NCBI RefSeq assembly: GCF_949987535.1
Contig: NC_080075.1
Location: forward strand, 59,741,636 to 59,805,635
DNA: 64,000 nucleotides
DNA from: Balaenoptera acutorostrata
Lineage: Eukaryota; Chordata; Mammalia; Artiodactyla; Balaenopteridae
Direction of reading: 5' to 3'
Part shown: one piece after another, positions 12,001 to 22,939 of the stretch
Numbering within the stretch: position 1 is the first letter of the stretch
Layout: each line of letters opens with the position of its first letter
Program-made: the position numbers and the translations under genes
Notes under the pieces: generated by a model
Database searches by the model: none
What the model saw: only the letters and a program-made list of their open reading frames with translations
What the model was told of the DNA's origin: nothing

Positions 12001-12862
12001 CCGTGTTTTCATTGTCATTTGTTTCTAGGTTTTTTCTGATTTCCTCTATGATTTCTTCAGTGATCTCTTGGTTATTGAGTAGTGTATTGTTTAGCCTCCA
12101 TGTGCTTGTATTGTTTACAGATTTTTTCCTGTAATTGATATCTAGTCTCATAGCATTGTGGTTAGAAGACATACTTGGTATGATTTCAGTTTTCTAAAAT
12201 TTACCAAGGCTTGATTTGTGACCCAAGATATGATGTATCCTGGAGGATGTTCCAGGAGCACTTGAGAAGAAAGTGTATTCTGTTGTTTTGGATGGAATGT
12301 CCATCAATTAATGGACATAGTTAATGTCCATTAAATATCAATTAAGTCCATCTTGTTTAATGTGTCATTTAAATCTGTGTTTCCTTATTTATTTTCATTT
12401 TGGATGATCTGTCCATTGGTGAAAGTGGGGTGTTAAAGTCCCCTACTATTATTGTGTTACTGTCGATTTCCCTTTTTATGACATTTGCCTTATGTACTAC
12501 GGTGCTCCTGTGTTGGGTGCATAAATATTTACAATTGTTCTATCTTCTTCTTGGATTGATCCTTTGATCATTATGTAGTGTCCTTCTTTGTCTCTTGTAA
12601 TAGTCTTTATTTTAAAGTCTCTTTTGTCTGATATGAGAATTGCTACTCCCGCTTTCTGTTGATTTCCATTTGCATAGAATATGCTTTTCCATCCCCTCAC
12701 TTTCAGTCTGTATGCGTCCCTAGGTCTGAAATGGGTCTCTTGTAGACAGCATATATATGGGTGTTGTTTCCCTTTCTATTCAGGCAGTCTATGTCTTTTG
12801 GTTGGAACATTTAATCCATTTACATTTAATGTAGTTATCGATATGTATGTTCCTATTACCAT
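9033..12862 (-). pseudogene. L1 ORF2 (endonuclease/reverse transcriptase), inactive
   Basis: The start ATG is at 12860-12862 (MVIGTYISITTLNVNGLN...) and the family stop lies at 9033-9035. The span of about 3830 bases fits the usual 1275 codons. Minus-strand segments show the endonuclease ('AGVAILISDKRDFK...NIYAP', 12497-12700), the RT N-terminus ('[17 protein letters not shown]', 11403-11618), '[13 protein letters not shown]' (11015-11248), and the catalytic block (10460-10846), where the FADD box reads FPDD. Thumb and C-terminal parts follow at 9808-10401, 9450-9821 and 9153-9434. An in-frame stop occurs about 28 codons after the start, others follow, and there are several frame changes. It is clearly non-functional. 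Confidence 0.92.
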
Positions 12863-12920
12863 TTTCTTAATTGTTTGGGGTTTGTTATTGTAGCTCTTTT
12901 CCTTCTCTTGTGTTTCCTGC

Positions 12921-13804
12921 CTAGAGAAGTTCCTTTAGCATTTGTTGTAAAGCTGGTTTGGTGCGGCTGTATTCTCTTAGCTTTTGCTTGTCTGTAAAGG
13001 TTTTAATTTCTCCGTCAAATCTGAATGAGATTCTTTCTGGGTAGAGTAATCTTGGTTTTTCCCTTTCAACACTTTAAATATGTCCTGCTACTCCCTTCTG
13101 ACTTTCAGTTTCTGCTGAAAGATCAGCTGTTAAGCTTATGGGGATTCCCCTGTATGTTATTTGTTCCTTTTCCCTTGCTGCTTTCAATATTTTTTCTTTG
13201 TATTTAATTTTTGATAGTTTGATTAATATGTGTCTTGGCATGTTTCTCCTTGGATTTATCCTGTATGGGACTCTCTGCGCTTCCTGGACTTGATTGACTA
13301 TTTCCTTTTCCATATTAGGGAAGTTTTCAATTATAATCTCTTCAAATATTTTCTCAGTCCCTTTTTTTCCCTCTTCTTCTTCTGGGACCCCTATAATTCG
13401 AATGTTGGTGCATTTAATGTTGTCCCAGAGGTCTCTGAGACTGTCTCAATTCTTTTCATTCTTTTTTCTTTATTCTGCTCTGCGGTAGTTATTTCCACTA
13501 TTTTATCTTCCAGGTCACTTATCTGTTCTTCTGCCTCAGTTATTCTGCTATTGATTCCTTCTAGAGAATTTTTAATTTCATTTATTGTGTTGTTCATCAT
13601 TGTTTGCTTCCTCTTTAGTTTTTCTAGGTCCTTGTTAAATGTTTCTTGTATTTTCTCCATTCTATTTCCAAGATTTGGGATCATCTTTACTATCATTACT
13701 CTGAATTCTTTTTCAGGTAGACTGCCTATTTCCTCTTCATTTGTTTGGTCTGGTGTGTTTTTACCTTGCTCCTTCATCTGCTGTGTATTTCTCTGTCTTC
13801 TAAT
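12921..13804 (-). pseudogene. L1 ORF1 (RNA-binding chaperone), broken
   Basis: The family stop is TAG at 12921-12923 after '...TKPALQQMLKELL'. The N-terminal coiled-coil half is open at 13391-13777 ('EEIGSLPEKEFRVMIVKMIPNLG...'), and the C-terminal RNA-binding half is in another frame at 13074-13313 ('RVPYRINPRRNMPRHILIKLSKIK'). At least one frameshift therefore separates them. The expected start codon before 'RRQRNTQQMKEQG' reads ATT (13802-13804). The gap between ORF1 and ORF2 is about 58 bases, normal for bicistronic L1. Confidence 0.88.
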
Positions 13805-14315
13805 TTTCCTTAACTTACTGTGTTTAGGGTCTCCTTTCGCAGGCTACAGGTTCGTAGCTCCTGTTGTTTTTGGTATCTGTCCCCAGTGGCTAAGGTTGGT
13901 TCTGTGGGTTGTGTAGGCTTCCTGGTGGAGGGGACTGGTGCTTGTGTTCTGGTGGATGAGGTTGGATCTTGTCTTTCTGGTGGGCAGCACCATGTCTGGT
14001 GGTGTGTTTTGGGGTGTCTGTGAACTTATTATGATTTTTGGCAGTCTCTCTGCTAATGGGTGGGGTTGTGTTCCTGTCTTGCTAGTTGTTTGGCATGGGG
14101 TGTCCAGCACTGTAGCTTGCTGGTCGTTGAGTGGAGCTGGCTCTTAGCATTGAGAAGGAGATCTCTGGGAGAGCTTTCACCATTTGATATTATGTGGGGC
14201 TGGGAGGTCTCTGGTGGACCAATGTCCTGAACTTGGGTCTCCCACCTCAGAGGCTCAGGCCTGACACCCGGCCAGAGCACCAAGACCCTGTCAGCCACAT
14301 GGCTCAGAAGTATAG

Positions 14316-14432
14316 GGGGGAAGGAAAAGAAAGAAAGAAAGAAAGAAAGAAAAAATAAAATAAAATAAAATAAAAAGTTATTAAAATTAAAAATAAAAAA
14401 ATTATTAAAAATAAAAAATAATAAAGTATTAA
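14316..14432 (+). repeat. A-rich (GAAA)n / (AAAAT)n simple repeat
   Basis: Seven or so GAAA units are followed by AAAAT units and AT-rich filler inside the L1 5' UTR. It is likely to vary in length. Confidence 0.85.
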
Positions 14433-14760
14433 AAAAAGAAAGAAGAGAACAACCAAGTCAATGAACAAATCCAGCAATGACAATAAGTGTTAAAAACTAT
14501 ACTAAAAAAGAAAAAATGGACAGACAGAACCCTAGGACAAATGGTAAAAGCAAAGCTATATAGACAAAATCACACAAAGAAGCATACACATACAAACTCA
14601 CAAAAAGAGAAAAAGGTAAAAAATATATATATATTTAAAAAAAAAGGAAGAGAGCAACCAAATCAATAAGCAAATCTACCAATGATAATAAGCTCTAAAT
14701 ACTAAACTAAGATAAACATAAAAACAGAAACAAAGTAGCTGCAGAAAGCAAACCCCAAGT
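14433..14760 (+). repeat. Imperfect tandem duplication in the L1 5' UTR
   Basis: The phrase 'agagaacaaccaagtcaatg' at 14444-14463 recurs diverged as 'agagcaaccaaatcaataag' at 14650-14669, and the following text ('aaatcyascaatgayaataag') also matches. The offset is about 206 bases, so the 5' UTR holds two copies of a unit of roughly 200 bases, the second incomplete. Confidence 0.65.
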
Positions 14761-15997
14761 GTACAGTTGCTCCCAAATTTCACCACCTCAATTTTGGGAT
14801 GATTCATTGTTTATTCAGGTTTTCCAGAGATGCAGTGTACATCAAGTTGATTGTGGAGATTTAATCAGCTGCTCCTGAGGCTGCTGGGAGAGATTTCCCT
14901 TTCTCTTCTCTGTTCGCACAGCTGCTGGGGTTCAGCTTTGGATATGGCCCCCCCTCTGCTTGTAGGTAGCCTGAGGGCATCTGTTCCCATTTCAGACAGG
15001 ACGGGGTTAAAGGAGCAGCTGATTAGGGGGCTCTGGCTCACTCAGGCTCTGGTGGGGGGGAAGGAGGGGTACGGAATGCGGGGCGAGCCTGCGGCGGCAG
15101 AGGCCAGCATGATGTTGCAATAGCCTGAGGCGCACTGTGCGTTCTCCCGGGGAAGTTGACCCTGGATCAGGGGACCCTGGCAGTGGCGGGCTGCACAGGC
15201 TCCCGGGAGGCGAGGTGTGGATAGTGACCTGTGCTTGCACACAGGCTTCTTGGTGCCTGCAGGAGCAGCCTTAGCGTTTCATGCCCATCTCTGTTGTCTG
15301 TGCTGATAGCCGCGGGTTGCGCCTGTCTAGCACTCATTTAGGTGCTGCTCTGAATCCCCTCTCTTCACGCACCCCGAAACAATGGTCTCTTGCCTCTTAG
15401 GCAGTTCCAGACTTTTTCCTGGACTCCTTCCCTGCTAGCTCTGGCACACTAGCCCCCTTTAGGCTGTGTTCACGCAGCCAACGCCAGTCCTTTCCCTGGG
15501 ATCTGAACTCGGAAGCCCGAGCCTCAGCTCTCAGCCCCCACCCGCCCCAGCAGGTGAGCAGACAAGCCTCTCGGGCTGATGAGTGCCAGTCAGCACCTAT
15601 CCTGTGTGCAGGAATCTGTCTGCTTTGCCCTCTGCACCCCTGTTGCTGCGCTCTCCTCTGTGGCTCCGAAGCTCCCCCCGCCGCCCACCCCCCGTGTCCA
15701 CCATTGAAGGGGTTTCCTAGTGTGTGGAAACTTTTCCTCCTTCACAGCTCCCTCCCAGAGGGGCAGGTCCTGTCCCTATTCTTTTGTCTCTATTTTTTCT
15801 TTTTTCTTTTGCCCTACCCAGGTACGTGGGGAGTTTCTTGCCTTTTGGGAAGTCTGACGTCTTCTGCCAGTGTTTAGTAGGTATTCTGTAGGAGCTGTTC
15901 CACATGTAGATGTATTTCTGATGTATTTGTGGGGAGGAAGGTGATCTTCACGTCTTACTCCTCTGCCATCTTGAAGGTCCCCCCCTCATTGTAGTTT

Positions 15998-16152
15998 TGA
16001 TTTGTATTTCTCTAATGATTAGTGATGCTGAGTGTCTTTTCATGTGCCTGTTGGTCATCTGCTTGTCTTCTTTGGAAGAATGTCTATTTAGATCTTCTGC
16101 ACATTTTTTGATTGGGTTGTTTGTTTTTTCCATATTGAGCTGTATGAGCCCA
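15998..16152 (-). mobile_element. Older L1, antisense, continuation
   Basis: The ORF2 text of the older L1 resumes exactly after the younger L1's TSD ('ttgatttgtatttctctaatgattagtgatg'-like sequence, 15996-16027) and stops at the right-hand TSD shared with 7733-7746. The older copy is therefore strongly 5' truncated, keeping only about 1.05 kb. Confidence 0.85.
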
Positions 16153-16432
16153 TTGGCTTTATCTTTAAGATCTATCCAGAATGTGACCATTTTTCACCAA
16201 TTCCTGTGCTTTCATTCAGATCCACTGTCATATCTTACATGGATTCCTGTAATAGCCTCCTGGGGCTCCTTGTTTCCGCCCTTGCTTCTCTGCAGTCTAT
16301 TTCCAACACAGCAGCCAGATCTACTGTTTTGAAAGATTGTGTCGCCTCATTCTTAAAACATTCCAAAAGCTCTCACCCATTTCATACATATGTCCTTTAA
16401 GTGGCCTGCATGATCTGATTTCTGTCACTTCT
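16153..16432 (+). repeat. L2 LINE, 3' part of the split copy
   Basis: The L2 text broken at 7746 continues here with 'agaatgtgaccatttttcacc', 'ggattcctgtaatagcctcc' and 'cagtctatttccaacacagcagcc', which match the part of L2 next in order. This shows that both L1 insertions are later events. Confidence 0.8.
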
Positions 16433-16439
16433 GTGATCT

Positions 16440-16560
16440 TGGCTGTGCTACAGAAGTCCTCTAAATGGTGGTTTCCTCATCTGAAAAGTGGAGAAGAATA
16501 TAATTCTTACTTTACAGGATTGTTGTGAGGATTAAATGAGATAGTACATGTAGTAGTAAA
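16440..16560 (+). repeat. MIR SINE fragment
   Basis: It has the MIR tail signature: 'tttcctcatctgaaaagtgg' followed by 'ggattgttgtgaggattaaatgagat'-like text. Confidence 0.8.
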
Positions 16561-17904
16561 AAAAAAATTGAAATAATTTTTTTACTATTATTAGTAATTA
16601 TTAAATATTAAGTTTAATGCCTTTAGCTTGGAATTCAAGGTCATTTACATCTTTTCCCAATCTTTCCTTATACTGCATTTCTCATGGTTCTCCGTTCTCT
16701 ACTTCTCAGTTTTCTTGCTTGTAAAATTTGTAAAATGGAGATAAGTTTTGCCCTTGCTCACAAGGACTGCACATCAAACTATTGCTGAAGAAGGGGCTGC
16801 ACAAATAGAAGATATTGTCATCCTGTTCCCAAGGACTAAAAGGTTCTTCTTTCTTGTCTCTGCAGTAATAACAACAAAGTGCTTTTCCTTCAAATGTTTT
16901 ACCTGGGAACCCTCCCTTCTCCCCCACCCCCCCAAAAAAACCACATGTCTGTTGCTCTGGCAACATCAGGAAGGGAATTAGCACCCAAAGAAACTGTAAG
17001 TACTGCGCCTGTGCAGGTTTCAGGGTTGGGTACTTGATTTGACAATTTAGAAAACAGCAAAGACCCTTGCTTCTCCACCTTGTGGTACCATTTGTCCTTG
17101 TCAACTCTGTTTGATTAATTAATGTTCCAGCAGAACAGAAATGCCATTCATTGTGTATTCTTCTTGATGCTTGAAGTTGATGGGGCTTGTTTCTCTCGTT
17201 TAATTGAAATGCTTCCCACACAAAAGAAAGTCAGCTTGTTGGATTCCCAGAGAATATTCATTCACCCTTAGGCCCAGAGCACAATCATTTCAGTGCAAAT
17301 TGTGACAAAAGAGGGAAATGTGTTATTATCCAATCATTTTGTAAAAAATCTGGTGTAATGTTTGAGTTCAGCAGATGGTTTGACCTGGGGAGATGAAAGA
17401 CTCTGTCCTAGAACTTTTTGGATGGGCCTGTGACCCATCTGCTTGATTGAGGTACCCTCCATGGCTCCTATGTGAGACCTTTGCTCCTTTTAATCCTGCC
17501 TCTACCTCTTTGTCCATAATGGTTGTCTGTATTGTTGGAGCTGGACAACCTAGGTCAGGGGAGGAAGGGGGAAGAGGTCTTGGAAAGAAGTGAGACGCAG
17601 CCAGTTCGCTACAGGGATTGTCCAGATGAATGTCTCATTAGTTCTCCATTTTAAATTTGAGTTGAAGACCAGGATATATGAACAACAAAAATAAAAATCT
17701 GGTACAACGAACGGAGGTAATGGAGCCGCCATCAAGTAACTTGAAGTTCATCCTTACTATATGTAGCAATTGAATAATTGTTACCATGTGTATGGTATTT
17801 GGACAGAAATTTAACTTTGCACCTGTTTTGGGCCCTGGGTCCTCTGCAAGGCATTATGCTTAGCGGTGTAATATGGTAGGAGAAGCATGACCTCCACGGG
17901 CTAA
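16561..17904. other. Apparently unique DNA, possible conserved element
   Basis: No clear repeat is seen. It holds a 171-codon minus-strand open frame at 16706-17221, the longest outside recognised repeats; no domain is recognised. The stretch 17095-17340 contains TTGATTAATTAATG, a homeodomain-type AT motif, in otherwise mixed sequence, and could be a non-coding regulatory element; this is inference only. Confidence 0.4.
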
Positions 17905-18065
17905 CTTTACCATACCAGCTGCATGTCTTAGGGCTAGATGTTGAACCTCTCTGTGCCTCAGTTTCTTCTTCTGCAAAGTGAATGATATGATAATAATGAT
18001 AATAATACTTTGTAGCGTTATCGTGAGGGTTAAATGAGATAATGTATGTGAAACCAGCTGGAATG
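17905..18065 (+). repeat. MIR SINE
   Basis: 'tctctgtgcctcagtttctt' followed by 'gttaaatgagataatgtatg' is the typical MIR core and tail. Confidence 0.85.
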
Positions 18066-18129
18066 GAGTTAGATCCTTTGACCCTACGTGCTTTCAGGAT
18101 CATCGAGGGGTGAGAGGAGTATAACAAGA

Positions 18130-18960
18130 TAATGATAATGTGATCCCTTTTCACCCAGGTGTAGCAGGAAAATAAGTAGACAAATAATACAAATATAATG
18201 CAAATGATTAAATGTGCTATAAAGAAAAATGATTAGAAAAACAAGAGAATGAGATGAATTTTGACTAAGGAGAAATCTGGATGCTTTGGAGAAGGTGGGA
18301 TGGGTGGATAGAATGAGTGGTGGGGAGGTGGAGGGACTTTCTGGTGGAGGGGAAAGCAAAAGCAAGTGCCTGGAGTCTGGAGAGCACAGGGTATGGTGGG
18401 GTAACCTTATGAGGATGACTTTCCAGGAACAGGCTCTCTGGAAGGGTATTGGAAAAGAAATCTGGCTTCCAGTTAGGTTGAGATGGAGTTCTGGATGAGT
18501 AGTTTGGGTCTTATTGTGTTAAAGAATTGGGAGCCATTGAAGTGTTTTGTTTTGTTTGTTTGTTTGTTTGTAGCAGGTGAGTGACAATGATCAGGTCTGT
18601 GCTTTAGAAACATAATTCTGGCTCTAGTATGTCTGAGGGGTAATGGGGAGGGAGACTGCAATACCCTACAGGAGAAATGATGAAGGCCTTATACAGGGAG
18701 GTTGGATGCAGGGGAGGAAGTGGGTATGGGAGATGTTGCTGAGTAATAATCTACAGATTTTAGCAACTTATCAGATGTAATGACTGAAACTGGGATAGGG
18801 CAAGCTTAGATTAGCTTCGAAGTCCCTTGGGAGCCTGGGTGACCTGGAAGATGGACAGACTAGGGACCTGTGGTTGTTAAATGATTAATTTGTATCACTT
18901 CCAGGTCAGTGGTGGGAAAGGTTAAGGGAAACTGGGTGAAACAGAAAACTACCACAGGCC
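18130..18960 (-). repeat. L2 LINE fragment, antisense
   Basis: The plus strand matches the reverse complement of L2: 'ttgggagccattgaagtgtttt' near 18527-18549 and 'gtgagtgacaatgatcaggtc' near 18576-18597. A (TTTG)n tract at 18543-18571 interrupts it. No intact frame remains. Confidence 0.65.
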
Positions 18961-19562
18961 CCAGTAGAGACCCCTGGATCTGTAACTCTGGATGGGGGAT
19001 GGGGAGATATGGCGCTCACACTGTAGCTCCCAGCTACTCTGGGAGATGAAACATGAATTTCCAGCCCTCCCATTTCTGTCCAAGGTAAGAATCAAGGTCT
19101 GGCCCCATTTAGTCTTCCCTTTCCTCTCCAGTAGCCCGTCAAAGCTCAAAGCCTTGCCCAACTTTCAGCAGTCTGTGAAGGAGGAGTCATCTCGTACAAC
19201 CAAGGGGAGGATGCTTCTCCGGGTGTCTGATGCAGTGCCAGCCCCAGAGTCCCAGCCCCAAGTCTACCCACCAACACCAGGGGGCAGGCACACCTGTCAG
19301 CCAGGAGTTGGCATATAGAACTCAAAGAAGTAATTTTTTGGATTATTATTCTTTTCCCCGTTTTCCTTTGGTTCCACTTACCAACATTATCTAATCCTTC
19401 AATAAGAAGTTCTTGAATGCCCACCAAATGCATGGGGTGAGAGCATCCTTTTAACAGTAATTAGACATTGCCCTCAAGGAACTTATGCTAGACGTTTATG
19501 TTGCTTGATACCCTTTCCTGTCTGTTAATAGAAGAACTGCCCTGGGAAAGTTAACAGTTGAT
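18961..19562. other. Unassigned DNA
   Basis: Open frames on both strands at 18992-19433 have no recognised domain. About 19385-19495 resembles an old L2/MIR-type relic ('cccaccaaatgcatggggtg', 'ctcaaggaacttatgctag'). Confidence 0.4.
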
Positions 19563-19578
19563 CATTGGCATTATTTCT

Positions 19579-19920
19579 TTCTTTCTTTTTTTTTTAAGAT
19601 TGTTTTATTTATTTATTTATTTATTTATTTTTAAAATTAATTAATTAATTAATTTATGGCTGTGTTGGGTCTTCGTTTCTGTGCGAGGGCTTTCTCTAGT
19701 TGTGGCAAATGGGGGCCACTCTTCATCGCGGTGCGCGGGCCTCTCACTATCGCTGCCTCTCTTGTTGGGGAGCACAGGCTCCAGACGCGCAGGCTCAGTA
19801 GTTGTGGCTCACGGGCCTAGTTGCTCCGCGGCATGTGAGATCTTCCCAGACCAGGGCTCGAACCCGTGTCCCCTGCATTGGCAGACAGATTCTTAAGCAC
19901 TGCGCCACTAGGGAAGCCCC
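19579..19920 (-). mobile_element. CHR-type SINE
   Basis: A tRNA-derived SINE in reverse orientation. The head (reverse complement of 'aagcccc...cactagggaagc') lies at the right and the A-rich tail, seen as T and (TTTA)n/(TTAA)n, at the left. A perfect 16-bp TSD 'cattggcattatttct' occurs at 19563-19578 and 19921-19936. CHR SINEs are Pol III-transcribed and moved by L1 machinery. The frame at 19681-19896 is just the SINE. Confidence 0.93.
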
Positions 19921-19954
19921 CATTGGCATTATTTCTGGCTAGAGCCTGCAGTCT

Positions 19955-20075
19955 ATAAATATAGTCTCCCTTATTTTACAAATAAGAAAAAGGCTCAGAG
20001 AGGAGGTCAGACAACTCAAACCAAAACTGGGTTTAGAACCCATGTTTTTCCAGCTGTGTCTTTTGAAATTCCTCT
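19955..20075 (-). repeat. MIR SINE fragment, antisense
   Basis: 'aaaaaggctcagagaggagg' and 'tgggtttagaacccatg' are the reversed MIR core. Confidence 0.75.
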
Positions 20076-20164
20076 TTGTCTCTCTGAAGCTGAAAACCCC
20101 AGAGTAAATTATCACAAAAATATTCTAGCATAAAATCTCTTTTTTTGGGAGTGGTGTCAAAGAA

Positions 20165-21110
20165 TAGTAACACTAATTTGATTTATTTTAGTTTTGAAAT
20201 ATTTTAATTGATTTTTGACAAATAAGAACTGTACATATTTAAGGTATACAATGTTATGTTTTGATAATGTATACATAATGAAATGATTATCACAATCAAA
20301 GTAATTAACATATCCATTACCTCCCATAGTTACCTTTCTTTTGCATGTGTGTAGTGAGAATAGTTGAGATCTACTCTCTTAGCAAAATTCAAGTACATAA
20401 TGCATCGTTATTAACTACAGTCACCATACTGTATATTAGGTTTCCAGAACTTACTCATCTTGTAACTGAAAGTTTGTAACCTTTGATCAATATCTCCCCT
20501 TTTCACTCACCTTTAGCCTCTGGTAACCTCCATTCTACCCGCTGTTACTATGAGTTCAACTTCTTTTTTCCTTTTTAAAAAATTTTATACCTAAGCGAGA
20601 TCATGCAGTATTTGCAATATTTGTCTTTCTATGTCTGGCTTATTTCACTTAACACAATGTCCTCCAGGTTCATCCATGTTGTCCCAAATGGCACGATTTC
20701 CTTCTTTTTTTTTAAGGCTGAATAATATCCTATTTAATTTGTATACAACATTTTCTTTATTCATCTGTCAGTGGACACTTCAGTTGTTTCCATATCTTGG
20801 CTACTGTGAGTAATGCTATAATGAACATGGGAGTGTAAATATCCCTTTGAGATAGTGATTTCATTTCTTTTGGATATATACCAAGAAGTAAGATGGCTGG
20901 ATCATATGGCTGTTTCACTTTTTGAGGAATCTCCACACTGTTTTCTGTAATGACTGTACCAATTTACATTCCCACCAGCAGTGCACAAGGGCTCCCTTTT
21001 CTCTACACCCTCTCCAACCCTTATCTTTTGACTTAATAATAACTGTCCTAGTAAGTGAGAGGTGACATATCATTGTGGTTTTGACTTTCCTAGCAAAAGC
21101 TCTTAATGAT
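20165..21110 (-). mobile_element. Old L1, antisense, 3' part
   Basis: The 3' UTR lies at the left ('gacaaataagaactgtacat', 'cctctggtaacctccattct') and the ORF2 C-terminal region at the right ('tggatatataccaagaagta', 'acattcccaccagcagtgca'). Stops and indels are abundant. It belongs to an old mammalian L1 subfamily rather than the young cetartiodactyl one. Confidence 0.85.
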
Positions 21111-22203
21111 GAAGGATAATTTTTCTTCTCACTCCCTGTCAGTGCACATGGCTTGAATGAGACAGAAGCATGAGTTGAAACAGATGAGGGGCATGGAGCA
21201 GTACATTGTGTGGGTGAAGTAGAGGTAGTGGAGAATTGCTCTGGATGCAGAGACCCATCAGATACAGCACTGAAGCCTGTGGACAGGGTGGTATCTAGAA
21301 GGATGTGCTTTAAGGAAATGGTTGGCTCTCAGAGTGAAGGTAGTTGGAGGAGGATTCTTCATGTTTGTTTTTTGCTTGTCTGTAATTGTTAATTTTCCTA
21401 GAATAAACATGCTTTGTCTTGTTGCTTTGCTACTCTGCATCCATTCTCCATGCTCCAATCAGTTTTATTTCACTTTTTCTCTGGGAGAATGCCTCTCTCC
21501 CTGAATCTCAGTTCACATGCTTTGTGTAGGAATCACCTCTGCCCCTAATCTCCAGCATTGGGGGAGGCATGGATTCCTACAGGTCATCACATTCTTGGTC
21601 ACATTCATTGTTTCTGAGTTGGACTCATGAGCCAGTAAAATGTAATAGGACATTTTCTGTAACTTTGAGATGAGAATCAAGCTCTCTTGGTATTGTACTT
21701 GAACATGAATACTCTCACTTGGCCCCTCTGTGGGAATGTGAATTACCTCGCTAAAGGTAAAAATTATTAGGCACTAGTTGATGGTTTTGTGAGCTCTGTG
21801 AAAGAGGATGAGAGAAAATTGAAATCATGTTCTGTGAGACAGGCTGGATATCTTCTCAAATGGAAAATGAGCATTTTCTCTTCAAGCAGATTCAATATCA
21901 AAATACCTGGGCAATCCTGGAATGCTCTCAGGCAGTTGCACCAGGACCTATCCTAGGCTAGTGCTTAATATAGTTTGTTTTAAAGAGATAATACAAATCC
22001 CCTTTACCACACAGTCATTCACATAAACTCTGACACAAATTCTTTATTAAGACTGTTCAATGTAGGTGCAGGTCTTTAGCCCATAGGAAATCAGGTCTGT
22101 GCCTTAGGGAAATTTCAGAGTTTTTTTGCAAAAAGTATTATGGATTCAAAAATATCTAGTGAGAAAAATTTAATGCTGGAGAAAAGGAAAACTGCGGAAT
22201 AGC
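21111..22203. other. Unassigned DNA
   Basis: No gene, RNA gene or recognisable repeat is seen. Short open frames at 21210-21504 lack support. Confidence 0.4.
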
Positions 22204-22218
22204 TGAGCTCTTCTCTTT

Positions 22219-22516
22219 TTTTTTAAATTTATTTTTTATTTTTTTATATTTTTTGGCTGTGTTGGGTCTTTGTTTCTGTGCGAGGGCTTTCTCTAGTTGT
22301 GGCAAGCGGGGGCCACTCTTCATCGCGGTGCGCGGGCCTCTCACTATCGTGGCCTCTCCTGTTGGGGAGCACAGGCTCCAGACGCGCAGGCTCAGTAGTT
22401 GTGGCTCACGGGCCTAGTTGCTCCGCGGCATGTGGGATCTTCCCAGACCAGGGCTCAAACCCGTGTCCCCTGCATTGGCAGGCAGATTCTCAACCACTGT
22501 GCCACCAGGGAAGCCC
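22219..22516 (-). mobile_element. CHR-type SINE
   Basis: Reverse orientation, tail at the left, 'accagggaagccc' head at the right. A perfect 15-bp TSD 'tgagctcttctcttt' at 22204-22218 and 22517-22531. It is close in sequence to the copies at 19579 and 27417. Confidence 0.95.
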
Positions 22517-22531
22517 TGAGCTCTTCTCTTT

Positions 22532-22939
22532 AATCCAGATAGCTTCTTTTTCTGTATCTCTTTTTCATCTTGGTGTTCTTACAGTTCTCAGATGCCCATA
22601 TCCTCATGGAACCTCTTAGAACCCAAATTATAATCTTGAAATGCCAGTTTTTGTTAAAAGAAATGCAAGTTCTTGAAGAAATGATTAACCTTAATTCAGG
22701 GTCAGCATAACATATTGGGTTCTCTTGTGTGTGGGGGGACAAGAGCTTTAGAGCATAGATCACATGCAGTGTCAAAAGACGGGAACCAGCCTTTAACACC
22801 CCTGAATCAGTCAGTTGCTGGCAGTGGGTTGCCTTATATGTGTGTGTGTGGGAGGGAACATAATTTCCTATGCTAGGCAACTCCTATCAGCCTGGTATAG
22901 TTCTCAGGAGAAGTAGGGCAGCTGTTAGTCATTAGCAGT
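22532..22939. other. Unassigned DNA
   Basis: No gene or repeat recognised, apart from a short (TG)n at about 22838-22850. The minus-strand frame 22530-22880 has no domain. Confidence 0.4.

Larger units (their letters stand above)
8664..15983 (-). mobile_element. Near-complete 7.3-kb L1 (cetartiodactyl type)
   Basis: The element runs antisense from a T tract (8660-8673, the poly(A) tail) to a 5' end at about 15983 that reads on the minus strand as a G run followed by 'ACCTTCAAGATGGCAGAGG', the characteristic start of cetartiodactyl L1. TSDs 'cctcattgcagttt' (8649-8662) and 'cctcattgtagttt' (15984-15997) flank it. It carries a 5' UTR of about 2.2 kb, ORF1, ORF2 and a 3' UTR in the normal order. 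L1 copies itself by target-primed reverse transcription, using the ORF1 RNA chaperone and the ORF2 endonuclease/reverse transcriptase. Frameshifts, premature stops and a changed catalytic box make this copy inactive. Confidence 0.93.
13805..15983 (-). promoter_or_regulatory. L1 5' UTR / internal promoter region
   Basis: About 2.2 kb between the L1 5' end and ORF1. In L1 elements this region drives Pol II transcription from the first bases. The outer 1.1 kb (14860-15983) is GC-rich with many CpG; the middle is very A-rich. The open frames here (plus strand 14851-15123 and 15554-15877; minus strand 15007-15240) lack protein-family features and are treated as chance. Confidence 0.75.

Noticed and set aside
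13230..13916. 228-codon plus-strand open frame
   Set aside because: It is the antisense of L1 ORF1; the A-rich sense strand gives T-rich antisense frames (F, S, L-rich) with no independent meaning.
15554..15877. 107-codon plus-strand frame in a GC-rich segment
   Set aside because: It lies antisense in the L1 5' UTR; GC-rich DNA readily gives long frames and no domain is visible.
19681..19896. Recurrent small protein (MRGLSLVV...HSSSRCAGLSLS) seen at several places
   Set aside because: Identical frames at 22278, 27499, 32512 and 45812 are all translations of the CHR SINE, not a gene family.
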